Notes under the pieces: generated by a model | Told to the model about the DNA's origin: nothing | What the model saw: only the letters and a program-made list of their open reading frames with translations | Databases searched by the model: none | Made by a program: the position numbers and the translations under genes | Source: Sporosarcina obsidiansis | GTDB taxonomy: Bacteria; Bacillota; Bacilli; Bacillales_A; Planococcaceae | Length of the DNA: 64,000 bases | Reading direction: 5' to 3' | NCBI RefSeq assembly: GCF_009651005.1 | Contig: NZ_WHVW01000001.1 | Span: 205,720 to 269,719 of the forward strand | Shown here: one piece after another, positions 27,804 to 36,483 of the stretch | Position numbering within the stretch: position 1 is the first letter of the stretch | How the letters are laid out: each line of letters begins with the position of its first letter

Positions 27804-29054
27804 ATGAATGATCAAGAAATGAAAAAGAAAATTGAGGTTCAAGGCACCACGAAGATTTTCGGAAAGAACATAAAGCGTGCCTCGCAACTATTGAATGAAG
27901 GAAAATCTAAGAAAGAGATATTACAAGCCACTGGCGCAACTGTTGGCGTAAAAAAAGCTACATTTGATGTCTATGATGGAGAGATTTTCGTCATCATGGG
28001 CTTATCCGGGAGCGGTAAGTCGACACTCGTTCGAATGTTGAACCGTTTGATCGATCCAACGATGGGGAAAATCCTGATCGATGGAAAAGACATTGTGGAG
28101 ATGAATAAAGAACAACTTCGTGAAGTGCGTAGAAAGAAAATCGGTATGGTGTTCCAGAACTTCGCGTTGTTTCCACACAAGACGATTCAAGAGAATGCGG
28201 AATATGGCTTAGAAATTCAAGGAATTGCAAAGGCGACTCGTCAAGAAAAAGCGAAAGAATCTTTGCGATTGGTCGGTTTAGCTGGCTACGAAGAGCAATA
28301 CCCAAATCAACTGAGTGGTGGTATGCAACAGCGAGTGGGACTTGCTCGAGCGCTAGCGAACGATCCTGACGTGCTATTGATGGATGAAGCGTTCAGTGCG
28401 CTCGATCCATTGATTCGAAAAGATATGCAGGACGAGTTGTTGCAACTTCACCATGATATGGGGAAAACGATTATCTTCATTACGCATGATTTGGATGAAG
28501 CGTTACGGATTGGAGATCGCATTGCGCTCATGAAGGATGGTGATATCGTCCAGATCGGTACACCGGAAGAAATCTTGATGAGTCCTTCCAATGAATACGT
28601 GGAGCGTTTTGTTGAAGACGTGGACTTATCCAAAGTGTTAACAGCGGGGCATATTATGAAGAAAGCCGATACGGTGCAAGTTGACCGTGGAGCTCGTGTA
28701 GCATTACGCCTCATGAAAAAGCTGAGCATTTCTTCTATATATGTAGTGGATAAAGGAAATCGTCTGTTGGGTGCGGTCTCTGCGCAGGACGCGGTAATTG
28801 CTACCGAAGAAGGAAGAACACTGGAGGATGTACTGATTCGAGATGTGACGAAAGTCTCTCAAGATACGGTGCTGACTGATTTATTTGATGCGGTTTCTAC
28901 TGCTGTGATTCCAGTCGCAGTAGTGGATGAACGTGATCATCTGCAAGGGATCATCATCCGTGGTGCGTTGATTGGCGCACTTGCTGGAGATGGCCAGTTT
29001 ATTAATAATGATCCTGTTACAGCGGGAGTAGAAGAGGTGACGGATCATGAATGA
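27804..29054 (+). CDS. opuAA: Glycine betaine ABC transporter ATP-binding protein with CBS domains
   Basis: This is the 416-aa ATPase of the OpuA osmoprotectant importer. Walker A GLSGSGKST, Q-loop, signature LSGGMQQR, Walker B VLLMDEAFSALDP and switch histidine ITHDLDEA are all present. Two CBS domains follow (about residues 280-400), the part that senses ionic strength in this family. Length matches Bacillus OpuAA. Its stop overlaps the opuAB start by 8 bases. Control is by the conserved promoter/operator upstream. The substrate-binding partner is opuAC at 6.3-7.2 kb. Confidence 0.95.
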   Translation: MNDQEMKKKIEVQGTTKIFGKNIKRASQLLNEGKSKKEILQATGATVGVKKATFDVYDGEIFVIMGLSGSGKSTLVRMLNRLIDPTMGKILIDGKDIVEMNKEQLREVRRKKIGMVFQNFALFPHKTIQENAEYGLEIQGIAKATRQEKAKESLRLVGLAGYEEQYPNQLSGGMQQRVGLARALANDPDVLLMDEAFSALDPLIRKDMQDELLQLHHDMGKTIIFITHDLDEALRIGDRIALMKDGDIVQIGTPEEILMSPSNEYVERFVEDVDLSKVLTAGHIMKKADTVQVDRGARVALRLMKKLSISSIYVVDKGNRLLGAVSAQDAVIATEEGRTLEDVLIRDVTKVSQDTVLTDLFDAVSTAVIPVAVVDERDHLQGIIIRGALIGALAGDGQFINNDPVTAGVEEVTDHE

Positions 29055-29898
29055 ATTATTACCAAGATTACCATTCGCTGATTGGATCGATGATGGAGTA
29101 GATTGGTTAGTCGACACGTTTGGAACAGTGTTTGACGGTATTTCTGCGTTTTTGAAAGGCACAGTAGAAGGAGCAGTCCAGTTGATGGATTTTGTACCAT
29201 CCATTTTGCTAGCTGTACTCTTCGCTGTACTTGCGTATTTCTTGTCAACACGGGGAATTGCGCTGTTTACATTAATTGGTTTATTGTTCATCGACTACTT
29301 GGGCTATTGGTATCCAATGCTTCAAATGTTAGCGCTTGTCCTGACCTCGGTCGCGATTGCATTACTGATCGGAATTCCTTTAGGGATTTGGGGTTCTCAG
29401 CAAGCAACGGTGAAAAAAATCATCAATCCGATACTCGACTTAATGCAGACCATGCCGGCATTCGTGTATTTACTGCCAGCCATTTTCTTCTTTAATATTG
29501 GTGTCGTGCCAGGCGTTGTTGCATCGGTCATTTTCTCCATGCCCCCAACGATTCGCTTAACGATGTTGGGAATTGAACAAGTGCCGAAAGATTTAATTGA
29601 GGCGACAGAGGCATTTGGATCCAAAACATCGCAACGTCTTCTGAAGGTACAAATTCCGTTAGCCAAATCAACCATTATGGCAGGGGTCAATCAAAGCATC
29701 ATGCTATCCCTTTCGATGGTCGTGATTGCCTCTATGGTTGGAGCACCAGGACTAGGTGAAGAAGTGTATCGCGCGGTTACACAACTGAAAACAGGTAAAG
29801 GCTTCGAAACGGGCTTATCGATTGTTATCGTCGCGATCATTCTGGACCGTATCACACAACATGCAGGTACTCGAAAGAATAAGAAAACTGCTAAATAA
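29047..29898 (+). CDS. opuAB: Glycine betaine ABC transporter permease
   Basis: A 283-aa permease with several membrane helices and the typical binding-protein-dependent loop EATEAFGSKTSQRLLKVQIP. GIWGSQQATVKKIINPILDL and MQTMPAFVYLLPAIFFF are close to Bacillus OpuAB. It overlaps opuAA and is followed directly by a terminator, so the usual third gene opuAC is missing here. Confidence 0.95.
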   Translation: MNELLPRLPFADWIDDGVDWLVDTFGTVFDGISAFLKGTVEGAVQLMDFVPSILLAVLFAVLAYFLSTRGIALFTLIGLLFIDYLGYWYPMLQMLALVLTSVAIALLIGIPLGIWGSQQATVKKIINPILDLMQTMPAFVYLLPAIFFFNIGVVPGVVASVIFSMPPTIRLTMLGIEQVPKDLIEATEAFGSKTSQRLLKVQIPLAKSTIMAGVNQSIMLSLSMVVIASMVGAPGLGEEVYRAVTQLKTGKGFETGLSIVIVAIILDRITQHAGTRKNKKTAK

Positions 29899-29909
29899 TA
29901 AATTGAGAC

Positions 29910-29943
29910 ATCCCCTGATCATCATTGGTCAGGGGATTTTTAA
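29910..29943 (+). terminator. Terminator after opuAB
   Basis: An 11-bp stem, ATCCCCTGATC (29910-29920) with GGTCAGGGGAT (about 29928-29938), and a T-run. It lies exactly where opuAC would be expected in other bacilli. Repeat array 1 begins just after. Confidence 0.9.
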
Positions 29944-29958
29944 ATTGGTATTGATGGA

Positions 29959-30105
29959 TTGGCTCGGTCTAGGTGTGGTTTGGATCGGTTCGTTTGAGGT
30001 AATGCTCGGTCATGAGGTACTAACGCTCGGTTCAGACGGAGAATGGCTCGGTCGGCTAGCAGTTTGGCGCGGTGCGAGGCAACATTGGCGCGGTTCAGCA
30101 TCGTC
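29959..30105 (+). repeat. 21-bp intergenic repeat array 1 (seven units)
   Basis: Seven consecutive units start at 29959, 29980, 30001, 30022, 30043, 30064 and 30085, a constant 21-bp step. The first ten bases of each follow TTGGCKCGGT with 0-3 changes; the other eleven vary. The first unit carries a GGTGTGGT tail matching, in reverse complement, the tail of array 4. Array 1 lies just past the opuAB terminator and before an ABC-ATPase pseudogene. Confidence 0.9.
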
Positions 30106-30247
30106 CGCTAATAACACTCCTGTCATTCACCCCTCGATTTCTACAACTGACATTCAAAATCCTACCACTCACCTAATTTCCGCAGACATTTCATTTGCTG
30201 CTTCGTATACTGAAGATACAAAGCATAAGTAAATGGAGGGGTGAAAG

Positions 30248-30687
30248 ATGACGATAGTAGAAGCAAGAGAAGTTCAAAAATCATACGGAGCCCATCATGT
30301 ATTGAAAGGAGTAGAGTTTCAGGCGAATGAAGGGGGAGATTGTGGCGGTGATCGGGGAAGTCAACTTTTTTGGAAATGCCCGTGACAATTCAAACTACGG
30401 ATTTGGGAAATATCTCTCTTTTTGGAAAAGATGTACACAGTCTTTCTACTAATGAAAGAGAGCAGCTCAAACGACAAATTACCGTTGTGCTGCAGCCAAC
30501 ACAATTTCATAAAACAATGAAAGTGTATGAATTGATGAAGTTATTTCATGCGTATTATGACTCCACAGTGAACATTGACCAAGTAATGACCGAGTTTCAT
30601 TTACAACCTTATCGTAAGGTGTATTTTGATAAATTATCAGGAGGATGAAAGCAGATTGTCAGTTTAGCCATTGCGTTTTTGTCATGA
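30248..30687 (+). pseudogene. Broken ABC transporter ATP-binding gene
   Basis: A good ribosome site (GGAGGGG) and ATG 30248 open a typical ATPase N-terminus (MTIVEAREVQKSYGAHHVLK). The frame then shifts around 30330 and the Walker A region is lost. From about 30370 the frame resumes (LFGKDVHSLSTNERE ... VVLQPTQFHKTMKVYELM), reaches DKLSGG and hits TGA at 30646. It continues as KQIVSLAIAFLS to a second TGA at 30685. Walker B and the rest are missing. This is a decayed ABC-2-type drug or peptide exporter ATPase. No permease partner remains nearby. Confidence 0.85.
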
Positions 30688-30822
30688 TCTGGACAGGGTT
30701 TTATCTGTAATACAAAAAAGAAGCCGAAGAGTTGGAAGAGTGGTAGTTCTTGAAAAACCAATCTTTAAGACCTCTTTAATTCATGATAGGATAAAGAAAA
30801 TGGTCAGGAGGTGTGGTGGCGG

Positions 30823-31752
30823 ATGAAATCTACTACACATGTACTCATCTACGGAGATGTATTTGTCGATTATATTGCATCAGATGAAACTAACACAAAG
30901 TTCAATACATTTCTGGGTGGGGCTACTGTTAATGTGGCGGCAGGAATTTCTCGGTTAGGTGCCAATTCTATGTTAATCACAGTAATCGGAACAGACTCTA
31001 CTTCTGAATTTGTGAGAAAACAATTACAACAAGAAGGAGTGGATTTGTCTTACGCTGTGCATATCCCCGAAAAGAAAGTGAATGGTGTTTATGTTCACTT
31101 AACTTCGGAGCATGACCGTGTGTTTGCTAAATATGTGGATGAGACTCCAACTATTCAAGTGCAGCCGACTGACTTGCAAGAAGAAGCTTTTCGTCATGCG
31201 TCAATTTTGCATATATGTTCCGGTACGATGTTTCAACCAACTGCTTTGGAAACGACTAAAAGAGCAGTACAATTGGCAAAAAAGACAGAAACGCTACTTT
31301 CATTTGATCCGAATATTCGACCCTTGCGCTGGAAAAGTGAAGAGATTTGTCGTGAAACAATCCTTCCTTTTTTGAATCACACTGATTTGTTGAAGTTAAC
31401 GGAAGAAGAATTGTATTTTTTACTGCAGGCGGATGAGATGGAAGAGGCGCTTGCGAAACTGGCTGCTTTTCAAGTGCCCGTGGTTATGATCACGATGGGG
31501 GAACAAGGTACGCTCGCTATAGTTGATGGTGTTCGGCAACATGTCAAGGTAGACCCCATCGATCCAGTAGATACCACGGGAGCGGGCGATGCGTTTATTG
31601 CGGGCGTGTTACGCGGAATTCAGTTAAATGGTAAACCAAACTCGGCAGAAGAGTGGCTAGAGCTGATTGCTTTCGGCAATAAGATGGGTGCATTGTGTGC
31701 TATGAAATCAGGCGCATTGTCTGCGTTACCTCGTGCGGATGAATTGGAATAG
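30823..31752 (+). CDS. PfkB-family carbohydrate kinase, fructokinase-like
   Basis: A cytoplasmic sugar kinase of about 309 aa. ATG 30823 lies 10 bases after AGGAGGT; GTG 30811 is too close to that site. PfkB signatures are present: early GDVFVDYI, FLGGATVNVAAGISRLGA, and the C-terminal DTTGAGDAFIAGVLRG with its catalytic Asp. Substrate specificity (fructose, 2-keto-3-deoxygluconate or other) cannot be read from sequence. The gene stands alone between a pseudogene and repeat array 2, so context does not help. Confidence 0.88.
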   Translation: MKSTTHVLIYGDVFVDYIASDETNTKFNTFLGGATVNVAAGISRLGANSMLITVIGTDSTSEFVRKQLQQEGVDLSYAVHIPEKKVNGVYVHLTSEHDRVFAKYVDETPTIQVQPTDLQEEAFRHASILHICSGTMFQPTALETTKRAVQLAKKTETLLSFDPNIRPLRWKSEEICRETILPFLNHTDLLKLTEEELYFLLQADEMEEALAKLAAFQVPVVMITMGEQGTLAIVDGVRQHVKVDPIDPVDTTGAGDAFIAGVLRGIQLNGKPNSAEEWLELIAFGNKMGALCAMKSGALSALPRADELE

Positions 31753-31769
31753 AGAATGAAAATCTTCCG

Positions 31770-31916
31770 TCCGAGCGAAAGTAGTGTTGCACCGCGCCAA
31801 TCTTGCTTTAGACCGCTCGAAAGTGATTTAGCACCGAACCAAACACGGGTTAGACCGATCCAAACTATGGCTGCACCGCTCCAAACCTCGTTTGAACCGC
31901 ACCAAACATCTCCAAG
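31770..31916 (-). repeat. 21-bp intergenic repeat array 2 (seven units)
   Basis: Units start at 31770, 31791, 31812, 31833, 31854, 31875 and 31896, an exact 21-bp step. Here the plus strand reads ACCGCNCCAA, the reverse complement of array 1, with variable 11-base tails. The array fills the gap between the stop of the kinase gene and the terminator of the convergent chemoreceptor gene. Confidence 0.9.
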
Positions 31917-31917
31917 T

Positions 31918-31960
31918 AAAAAACAAGCAGCTCACTTCACTCGTGAGCTGCTTGTTTTTC
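31918..31960 (-). terminator. Terminator of the second chemoreceptor gene
   Basis: A perfect stem of about 17 bp, with arms 31919-31935 and 31943-31959 around a 7-base loop, flanked by A-run and T-run. Its right arm touches the chemoreceptor stop codon. It can also stop transcription from the kinase gene. Confidence 0.9.
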
Positions 31961-33644
31961 AAACTTTAAATTCCTGTATCACTTGCTGCAATTTCATCGC
32001 TTGTTCACTCAAATCGTGGGCGACAGTGTTAATTTCTTCGATCGTAGCCATTTGTTCTTCCACAGCACCAGAGTTCTGCTCTGTTTGGGCAGATGCTTCG
32101 TCAGCCTGTGTAGCGATTTCTTGGACGGAAGCAGATACTTCTTCTGCACTTGCCGAAATTTCTTCTGTGGCAGCCGAGATATCTTCAATTTGTTCCCCCA
32201 TTGTTTGGATGGCGCTGACGATTGTGGAGAATGCCTTGCCTGCGTCTTCGATAACTTGCACGCCTTGCTCTGCATTCTGAACGCTTTCTGCTACGGAAAT
32301 TTCCACATTCTTCGTATCCGTTTGTATGTCAGCAGTCAGTTTCACGATTTGGCTAGCAGAGTTCTTCGATTGCTCGGCAAGATTCCGCACTTCATTTGCC
32401 ACTACTGCGAAGCCTTTTCCTTGTTCGCCTGCTCTTGCTGCTTCAATCGCAGCATTGAGGGCCAGGAGGTTCGTCTGTTCCGTGATTTCCGTGATGACTT
32501 TCGTAATGTTCTCGATTTCAACGGTCTGTTTACTTAGACGCTGAATTAAATCGCTTGTTTGTTGCGATGAGTCGTAAATGAGCATCATTTGATCTTTGGC
32601 AAGCTGAACGGATTGTTCGCTGTCTCCCGCCAATTTCTCTGTTTCTTCTGCGCTGGCATTTAAGCGCAATGCAGATTCTGCAATACGGTGCACGCCAACA
32701 GCTGTTTCTTCCATTGCTACTGAACTTTCTTTTGCGGAAGCGGCGGATGTTTGCGCTCCTGATGAAATTAATTCCATATTATGACTTACTTCCTGTGACG
32801 CTTTAGTCACTTCTGTTGTGCTAGCAGACAACTCTTCCGCAGAGGCCGTTACATGCAAAGCGTTATCATTGATGCTACTGATGAGATTTCGCAAATTGTG
32901 CTTCATCGTGTTAAATGAATTCGCCAAGTCGCGGATTTCATCTTTTGCTTTCACGTGTACATCTTCTTGAGTCAAATCACCGCTAGCCATGACAGCAGTG
33001 GCATCAGAAAGCCGTTTGATTGGCCGCGAAATGGCTCGATGAATGAAAAAAGCAATTAAAATTGCAAGAATCGAGTCTGAGATAGTCGAAGTGGTTAATG
33101 CACGCTTTGATTTGGCTGCGCCATCTTGAGCAGCCAAACGGCTTTCCTCTAGTTGTTGTTGCTGATAAGCTGCCATTTCTTCTCCAATTTGCAAGATCTC
33201 AATGTTGGCTGCTCGTCCTTCATTCATCATCAGCTGTACAGCACTATCTGCCTCGTTAGTTTCTACCAAATTTACGATTTTGACAGCAATTGCATCAAAG
33301 TTATCGATCCGTTCATTAGCTTGCTGAATATAATCTTTCATTTCATTGGTTACAGCGTATTTGGATAATTCGTTGACATGATTCTTTAATTCTTGCTGAT
33401 GTTCTTTAAAGTTTGTCAGCATTACATCTCTTCCTTCAGCTATGTATCCTCGAATGTATAACCCTTGAAATGCCATGTGTTTTTGAACCTCTTCAGCAAG
33501 TTGAGCTTGTGTAACTTGGACGTCGAGCATGCGTTCATAATCTTCCGTTACATTCTTTAGTTGAGAAATGCTGAAAAACGCAAACATCAACAATACGGCT
33601 AACATAACACCAAATCCACCAAAAATCTTTTTACCAATTGTCAT
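31959..33644 (-). CDS. Methyl-accepting chemotaxis protein
   Basis: A 561-aa membrane chemoreceptor. It has an N-terminal membrane helix (about 8-28), a helical sensor domain (about 30-190), a second membrane helix (about 191-208) and a HAMP domain. A cytoplasmic coiled coil has tip [20 protein letters not shown]. The N-terminal signal [20 protein letters not shown] is typical. RBS AGGAGG is 9 bases before the ATG. It differs from the receptor at 468-2162 in its sensor region, so it likely detects another ligand. Confidence 0.95.
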   Translation of the reverse strand: MTIGKKIFGGFGVMLAVLLMFAFFSISQLKNVTEDYERMLDVQVTQAQLAEEVQKHMAFQGLYIRGYIAEGRDVMLTNFKEHQQELKNHVNELSKYAVTNEMKDYIQQANERIDNFDAIAVKIVNLVETNEADSAVQLMMNEGRAANIEILQIGEEMAAYQQQQLEESRLAAQDGAAKSKRALTTSTISDSILAILIAFFIHRAISRPIKRLSDATAVMASGDLTQEDVHVKAKDEIRDLANSFNTMKHNLRNLISSINDNALHVTASAEELSASTTEVTKASQEVSHNMELISSGAQTSAASAKESSVAMEETAVGVHRIAESALRLNASAEETEKLAGDSEQSVQLAKDQMMLIYDSSQQTSDLIQRLSKQTVEIENITKVITEITEQTNLLALNAAIEAARAGEQGKGFAVVANEVRNLAEQSKNSASQIVKLTADIQTDTKNVEISVAESVQNAEQGVQVIEDAGKAFSTIVSAIQTMGEQIEDISAATEEISASAEEVSASVQEIATQADEASAQTEQNSGAVEEQMATIEEINTVAHDLSEQAMKLQQVIQEFKV

Positions 33645-33925
33645 TTGATGACGCCTCCTGTGAGTAAAGACTTATCATATAATTATATTTTACTATACAA
33701 ATGGTCTTTGTAGTGAAAATAATTACATTAATTCAATTCTATTACTAAATTCAGTTCACAAATAAGACTAAAGTATGGAGTTTGCATTTTATATATCGGT
33801 TGACGATAGTAATAGTTAATATAAAGGACATAGAAAGTCTTGTTAGCAATGTAGGAAAAAATGATTTATTCAGAATAATTTGTACGGTACTATTCTTTAT
33901 AGTAGTATGATAATTACGAAGATAG

Positions 33926-34348
33926 TAAGAAATTGAAGAGATTTGGGAATTTGTTAGTGATATGAATCGCTTGGCTCCATTAGTGCCTGGTTATATTGAA
34001 CATTAGATTTTAAATGATCATCAATCCACTTGGAAGTTTAAAGGTGATATTGGGATCATGCAAAAGACAGTTAGTTTGAAAATTGATATTACCGAATGGC
34101 TGGAGCCTACAAAGGTAACATTTGATTTGAAGGGATTAAACGAAAACTTTGATGGTGACGGATATTTTGAAGCTGAAGTCATAAGTGAGACAAAGACCTT
34201 GATGACAGGCTATCTAGATATCACCGCAAAAGGTATGATGGGTCCTATGATCAATGCCATTTTGAAGAACTTTGTTCCGAAAACGGCTTAGGAATTGACG
34301 AAAGCCATCGCGGATAAAATTGTGGAAGTACAAGCTGTTAGTCAGTGA
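33926..34348 (+). pseudogene. Decayed SRPBCC (CoxG-like) gene with two in-frame amber codons
   Basis: One reading frame gives EIEEIWEFVSDMNRLAPLVP, then TAG at 34004-34006. It continues through WKFKGDIGIMQKTVSLKIDI and AKGMMGPMINAILKNF to TAG at 34289-34291, then a final 18 codons to TGA at 34346. This is a CoxG-like SRPBCC fold (carbon monoxide dehydrogenase subunit G superfamily). The N-terminal start region is missing behind upstream stops. Both interruptions are point nonsense codons, not frameshifts, so decay seems recent. The middle 77 codons alone could form an ORF, but it has no ribosome site. Confidence 0.8.
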
Positions 34349-34363
34349 GTGTACTACAAAGTA

Positions 34364-34416
34364 GGAGCTATCCGAAAAGTCATTTTCAACTGACCTTTTC
34401 GGATGGCTCTTATTTT
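34364..34416 (+). terminator. Terminator after the SRPBCC pseudogene
   Basis: A long stem of about 18 bp, AGCTATCCGAAAAGTCA with TGACCTTTTCGGATGGCT, and T-rich sequence following. An intact terminator behind a dead gene supports recent inactivation. Confidence 0.8.
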
Positions 34417-34467
34417 TAAGTGATGGAAGCTTTTTGTCGGGGGATAGGCAGTTGTTATGGAAATTGA

Positions 34468-34614
34468 AATGTGCGGTTAGCAGTTTGTTTGGCTCGTTTG
34501 GAGAGTGGTTTGGCTCGGTGCAGACGGACTAATGCGGGGTCTTACATGATTTTGGCTCGGTTCGGTGACACTTTGGTGCGGTGCAACGGTACTTTGGCGC
34601 GTTCCTCTCTTTCC
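34468..34614 (+). repeat. 21-bp intergenic repeat array 3 (seven units)
   Basis: Units start at 34468, 34489, 34510, 34531, 34552, 34573 and 34594, an exact 21-bp step. The core on the plus strand is TTGGCTCGGT/TTGGTGCGGT. Tails are mostly diverged; one has GAGAGTGGT. The array lies between two terminators in a gap flanked by converging genes. Confidence 0.88.
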
Positions 34615-34629
34615 CCCCGCGATCACATA

Positions 34630-34680
34630 AGAAAAGGCTGTCATTGAAAGGTATTTATTACTTTCAACACAACCTTTTCT
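34630..34680 (-). terminator. Terminator hairpin after the transglutaminase-like gene
   Basis: A long imperfect stem, AGAAAAGG...TTGAAAG in one arm and CTTTCAA...CCTTTTCT in the other, ending 8 bases from the stop codon. The U-tract is short, so it may partly serve as an RNA 3'-end stabiliser. Confidence 0.65.
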
Positions 34681-34687
34681 AGTTCAT

Positions 34688-36142
34688 TTATTCTACATAA
34701 AATTCTTTCACATGTGCTTTTGTCTGCACTTTCCCCAATGCAGATTTTGCGTTTTGTACGGTCAGTGTATAGTTTCGATTGCGTTCATATCCACCTGTAG
34801 GAGCAGAGATGAGCACTTTGCGTGGGTCCACCGAATCAATCGCAAGTTTGACAGGGATTACTTCTTTCTGGTCATTCATCACGTTAAAATGAGCACCCGT
34901 AATGCTTGCTGGATCAATCTTGGTGTTGAACGTTACAGTCCATTGTTTTAGCGAATTAACGTGCTGACCAATCGGTGTGACAGTTGGTGAAGATTCAATT
35001 ACAAGCGTTTTCATCGAGCTGGTTTGTTCATCTTTAAAATGAAGCATATTGCTCTCAATGCGTAAATCTATACTGTGGCGTTCGTTCAATTTTTGTATCG
35101 AACTACCATCTGTTTTCATTTTGTACAGATAGCCGCCGTTAGAGTAGTTACTAAAATATATCCAATCTGATGTAATAGCGAAATATGGTGCACGGACATC
35201 GTTTATTTTTTGTTTTCCGGTACCGTCTTTCTGAATACGATACAGCTTGGCATTGTCTTGATTGCTGCTGTAATAATAATAGTTTCCGACTTCCTGCATT
35301 TTTTTGAAGTCCTGGAAGTACGCATAGGTTGTACTTGTTGCAACAGGCCAATTACTTTCTACCCAAGAATGATCTTTGCGCAATTGATCAGAAGTGACGA
35401 GGAAATAAGAATAGCGAACGCGACCTTCTTGATTAGGTACGGGATCATCCCATGTAATATCCATGAAGTACGGTTGACCATCTAGTTTAATCATGTTCCA
35501 AGAGTGATCCTGACCATCCCCACGACCATACACATAGGAATTAGCAATGCCGAGCCTGTTCAGCAACAACTGAGCAGCTTTCGTGTAACCATCACATACG
35601 GCCACTTGATTCAGTAGAGCACCGTATGCTGTATAGGAATCAGCAGGTACTTGATTAGATAAAAGATTTTCATAGTCATAAGCCGTATGCAACGCAAGAT
35701 AATCATGAATGGCTTTGACTTTATCAAAATCGGTAAAATGCGGCTTGATGATTGCATTCAGTACTTCGTCTGCTTTCTTTTGCAATTGCTGCTGACTGGT
35801 TTTAATTATAGCTGGGTCTTTTGAATAACGAAATTCAATTTTACCGTTAGACCAGAACGTAGCTCCTTTGTAATACATAATTTCGGGATTTTCTTGCGTG
35901 ACTTGTTGGATGAGATCTCCAATTCTTTGATAACTAACTTCAGAAGTATCAAACTGACCTGTTTCATTTCCAACGAGCATAGCATCATAAATCATGCGAT
36001 AGGAGTTTGGAGCATGGTTTGCAGAAAGTGTAGTCTCTGCAGAATTAGCCACTACTGTCGATTTGGTGGTTGCTTCAGAGGTGTTTGTCCAAAGTGTGGT
36101 TGCCAGTAATAATGTCGTAATACATAGTAAGAATTTCTTCAT
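34688..36142 (-). CDS. Secreted transglutaminase-like protein with C-terminal Ig-like module
   Basis: A 484-aa exported protein (signal to about residue 24). The transglutaminase-like papain-fold core carries the triad Cys183 (AVCDGYTK), His213 (QDHSWN) and Asp228 (YFMDITWDD). A DUF5050-type propeller-like segment follows (about 280-385, KLYRIQKDGTGKQKINDVR). The end (about 395-484, QWTVTFNTKIDPASI ... RNYTLTVQNAKSALG) is the same SbsA-like Ig module as in P2, P3, P4 and P6. That shared end links it to the secreted-protein island. It may cross-link or cleave extracellular proteins (inference). RBS GGGAGG is clear. Confidence 0.87.
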   Translation of the reverse strand: MKKFLLCITTLLLATTLWTNTSEATTKSTVVANSAETTLSANHAPNSYRMIYDAMLVGNETGQFDTSEVSYQRIGDLIQQVTQENPEIMYYKGATFWSNGKIEFRYSKDPAIIKTSQQQLQKKADEVLNAIIKPHFTDFDKVKAIHDYLALHTAYDYENLLSNQVPADSYTAYGALLNQVAVCDGYTKAAQLLLNRLGIANSYVYGRGDGQDHSWNMIKLDGQPYFMDITWDDPVPNQEGRVRYSYFLVTSDQLRKDHSWVESNWPVATSTTYAYFQDFKKMQEVGNYYYYSSNQDNAKLYRIQKDGTGKQKINDVRAPYFAITSDWIYFSNYSNGGYLYKMKTDGSSIQKLNERHSIDLRIESNMLHFKDEQTSSMKTLVIESSPTVTPIGQHVNSLKQWTVTFNTKIDPASITGAHFNVMNDQKEVIPVKLAIDSVDPRKVLISAPTGGYERNRNYTLTVQNAKSALGKVQTKAHVKEFYVE

Positions 36143-36439
36143 AGTCGTTTAGCCTCCCTACCCTCTTTATCGGCAGTAGTTTAGTAATGGTGTTGGAAGG
36201 GAGGTTGTTATTTGAAACAATCTTGTGAACATTTTATAGGATACAATTGAGATGTATAAATGAGGACCAATCGAGACTATGGTAAGCCCTTAACTATATC
36301 AAAAGCAACTCGTTGTAGATTTGAATTAAAGGTGGAGGAATTCTTATACCAGCATGTAGACACCAACCGATAAGCCCTAGGTAGAATTGCAAACAGCGCA
36401 TTTGACGGTATGGAATGTTTATCTACATAACTGTGTGAT
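36143..36439. other. Intergenic region without a recognised gene
   Basis: Contains the promoter region of the transglutaminase-like gene, including GCCGATAAAG on the minus strand (36165-36174), which also occurs before P1. A short minus-strand frame (36277-36459) overlaps the next terminator, has no ribosome site and matches nothing I know. No repeat unit of the 21-bp family is present. Confidence 0.5.
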
Positions 36440-36472
36440 AAAAAAAGAGGTTTAACCAAAAGGCTACCCTCT
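36440..36472 (-). terminator. Terminator after the CDF transporter gene
   Basis: On the minus strand, GAGGGTAGCC pairs imperfectly with GGTTAAACCTC and is followed by seven T residues. Confidence 0.7.
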
Positions 36473-36483
36473 CATTTTAAGTG

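Noticed and set aside
31756-32280. Plus-strand 174-codon frame spanning array 2 and the end of the chemoreceptor gene
   Set aside because: It runs antisense through a well-supported gene, crosses a terminator hairpin and has no ribosome site.
36277-36459. 60-codon minus-strand frame possibly from an old transposase
   Set aside because: No recognisable transposase motif or terminal repeats, no ribosome site, and it overlaps the CDF terminator.
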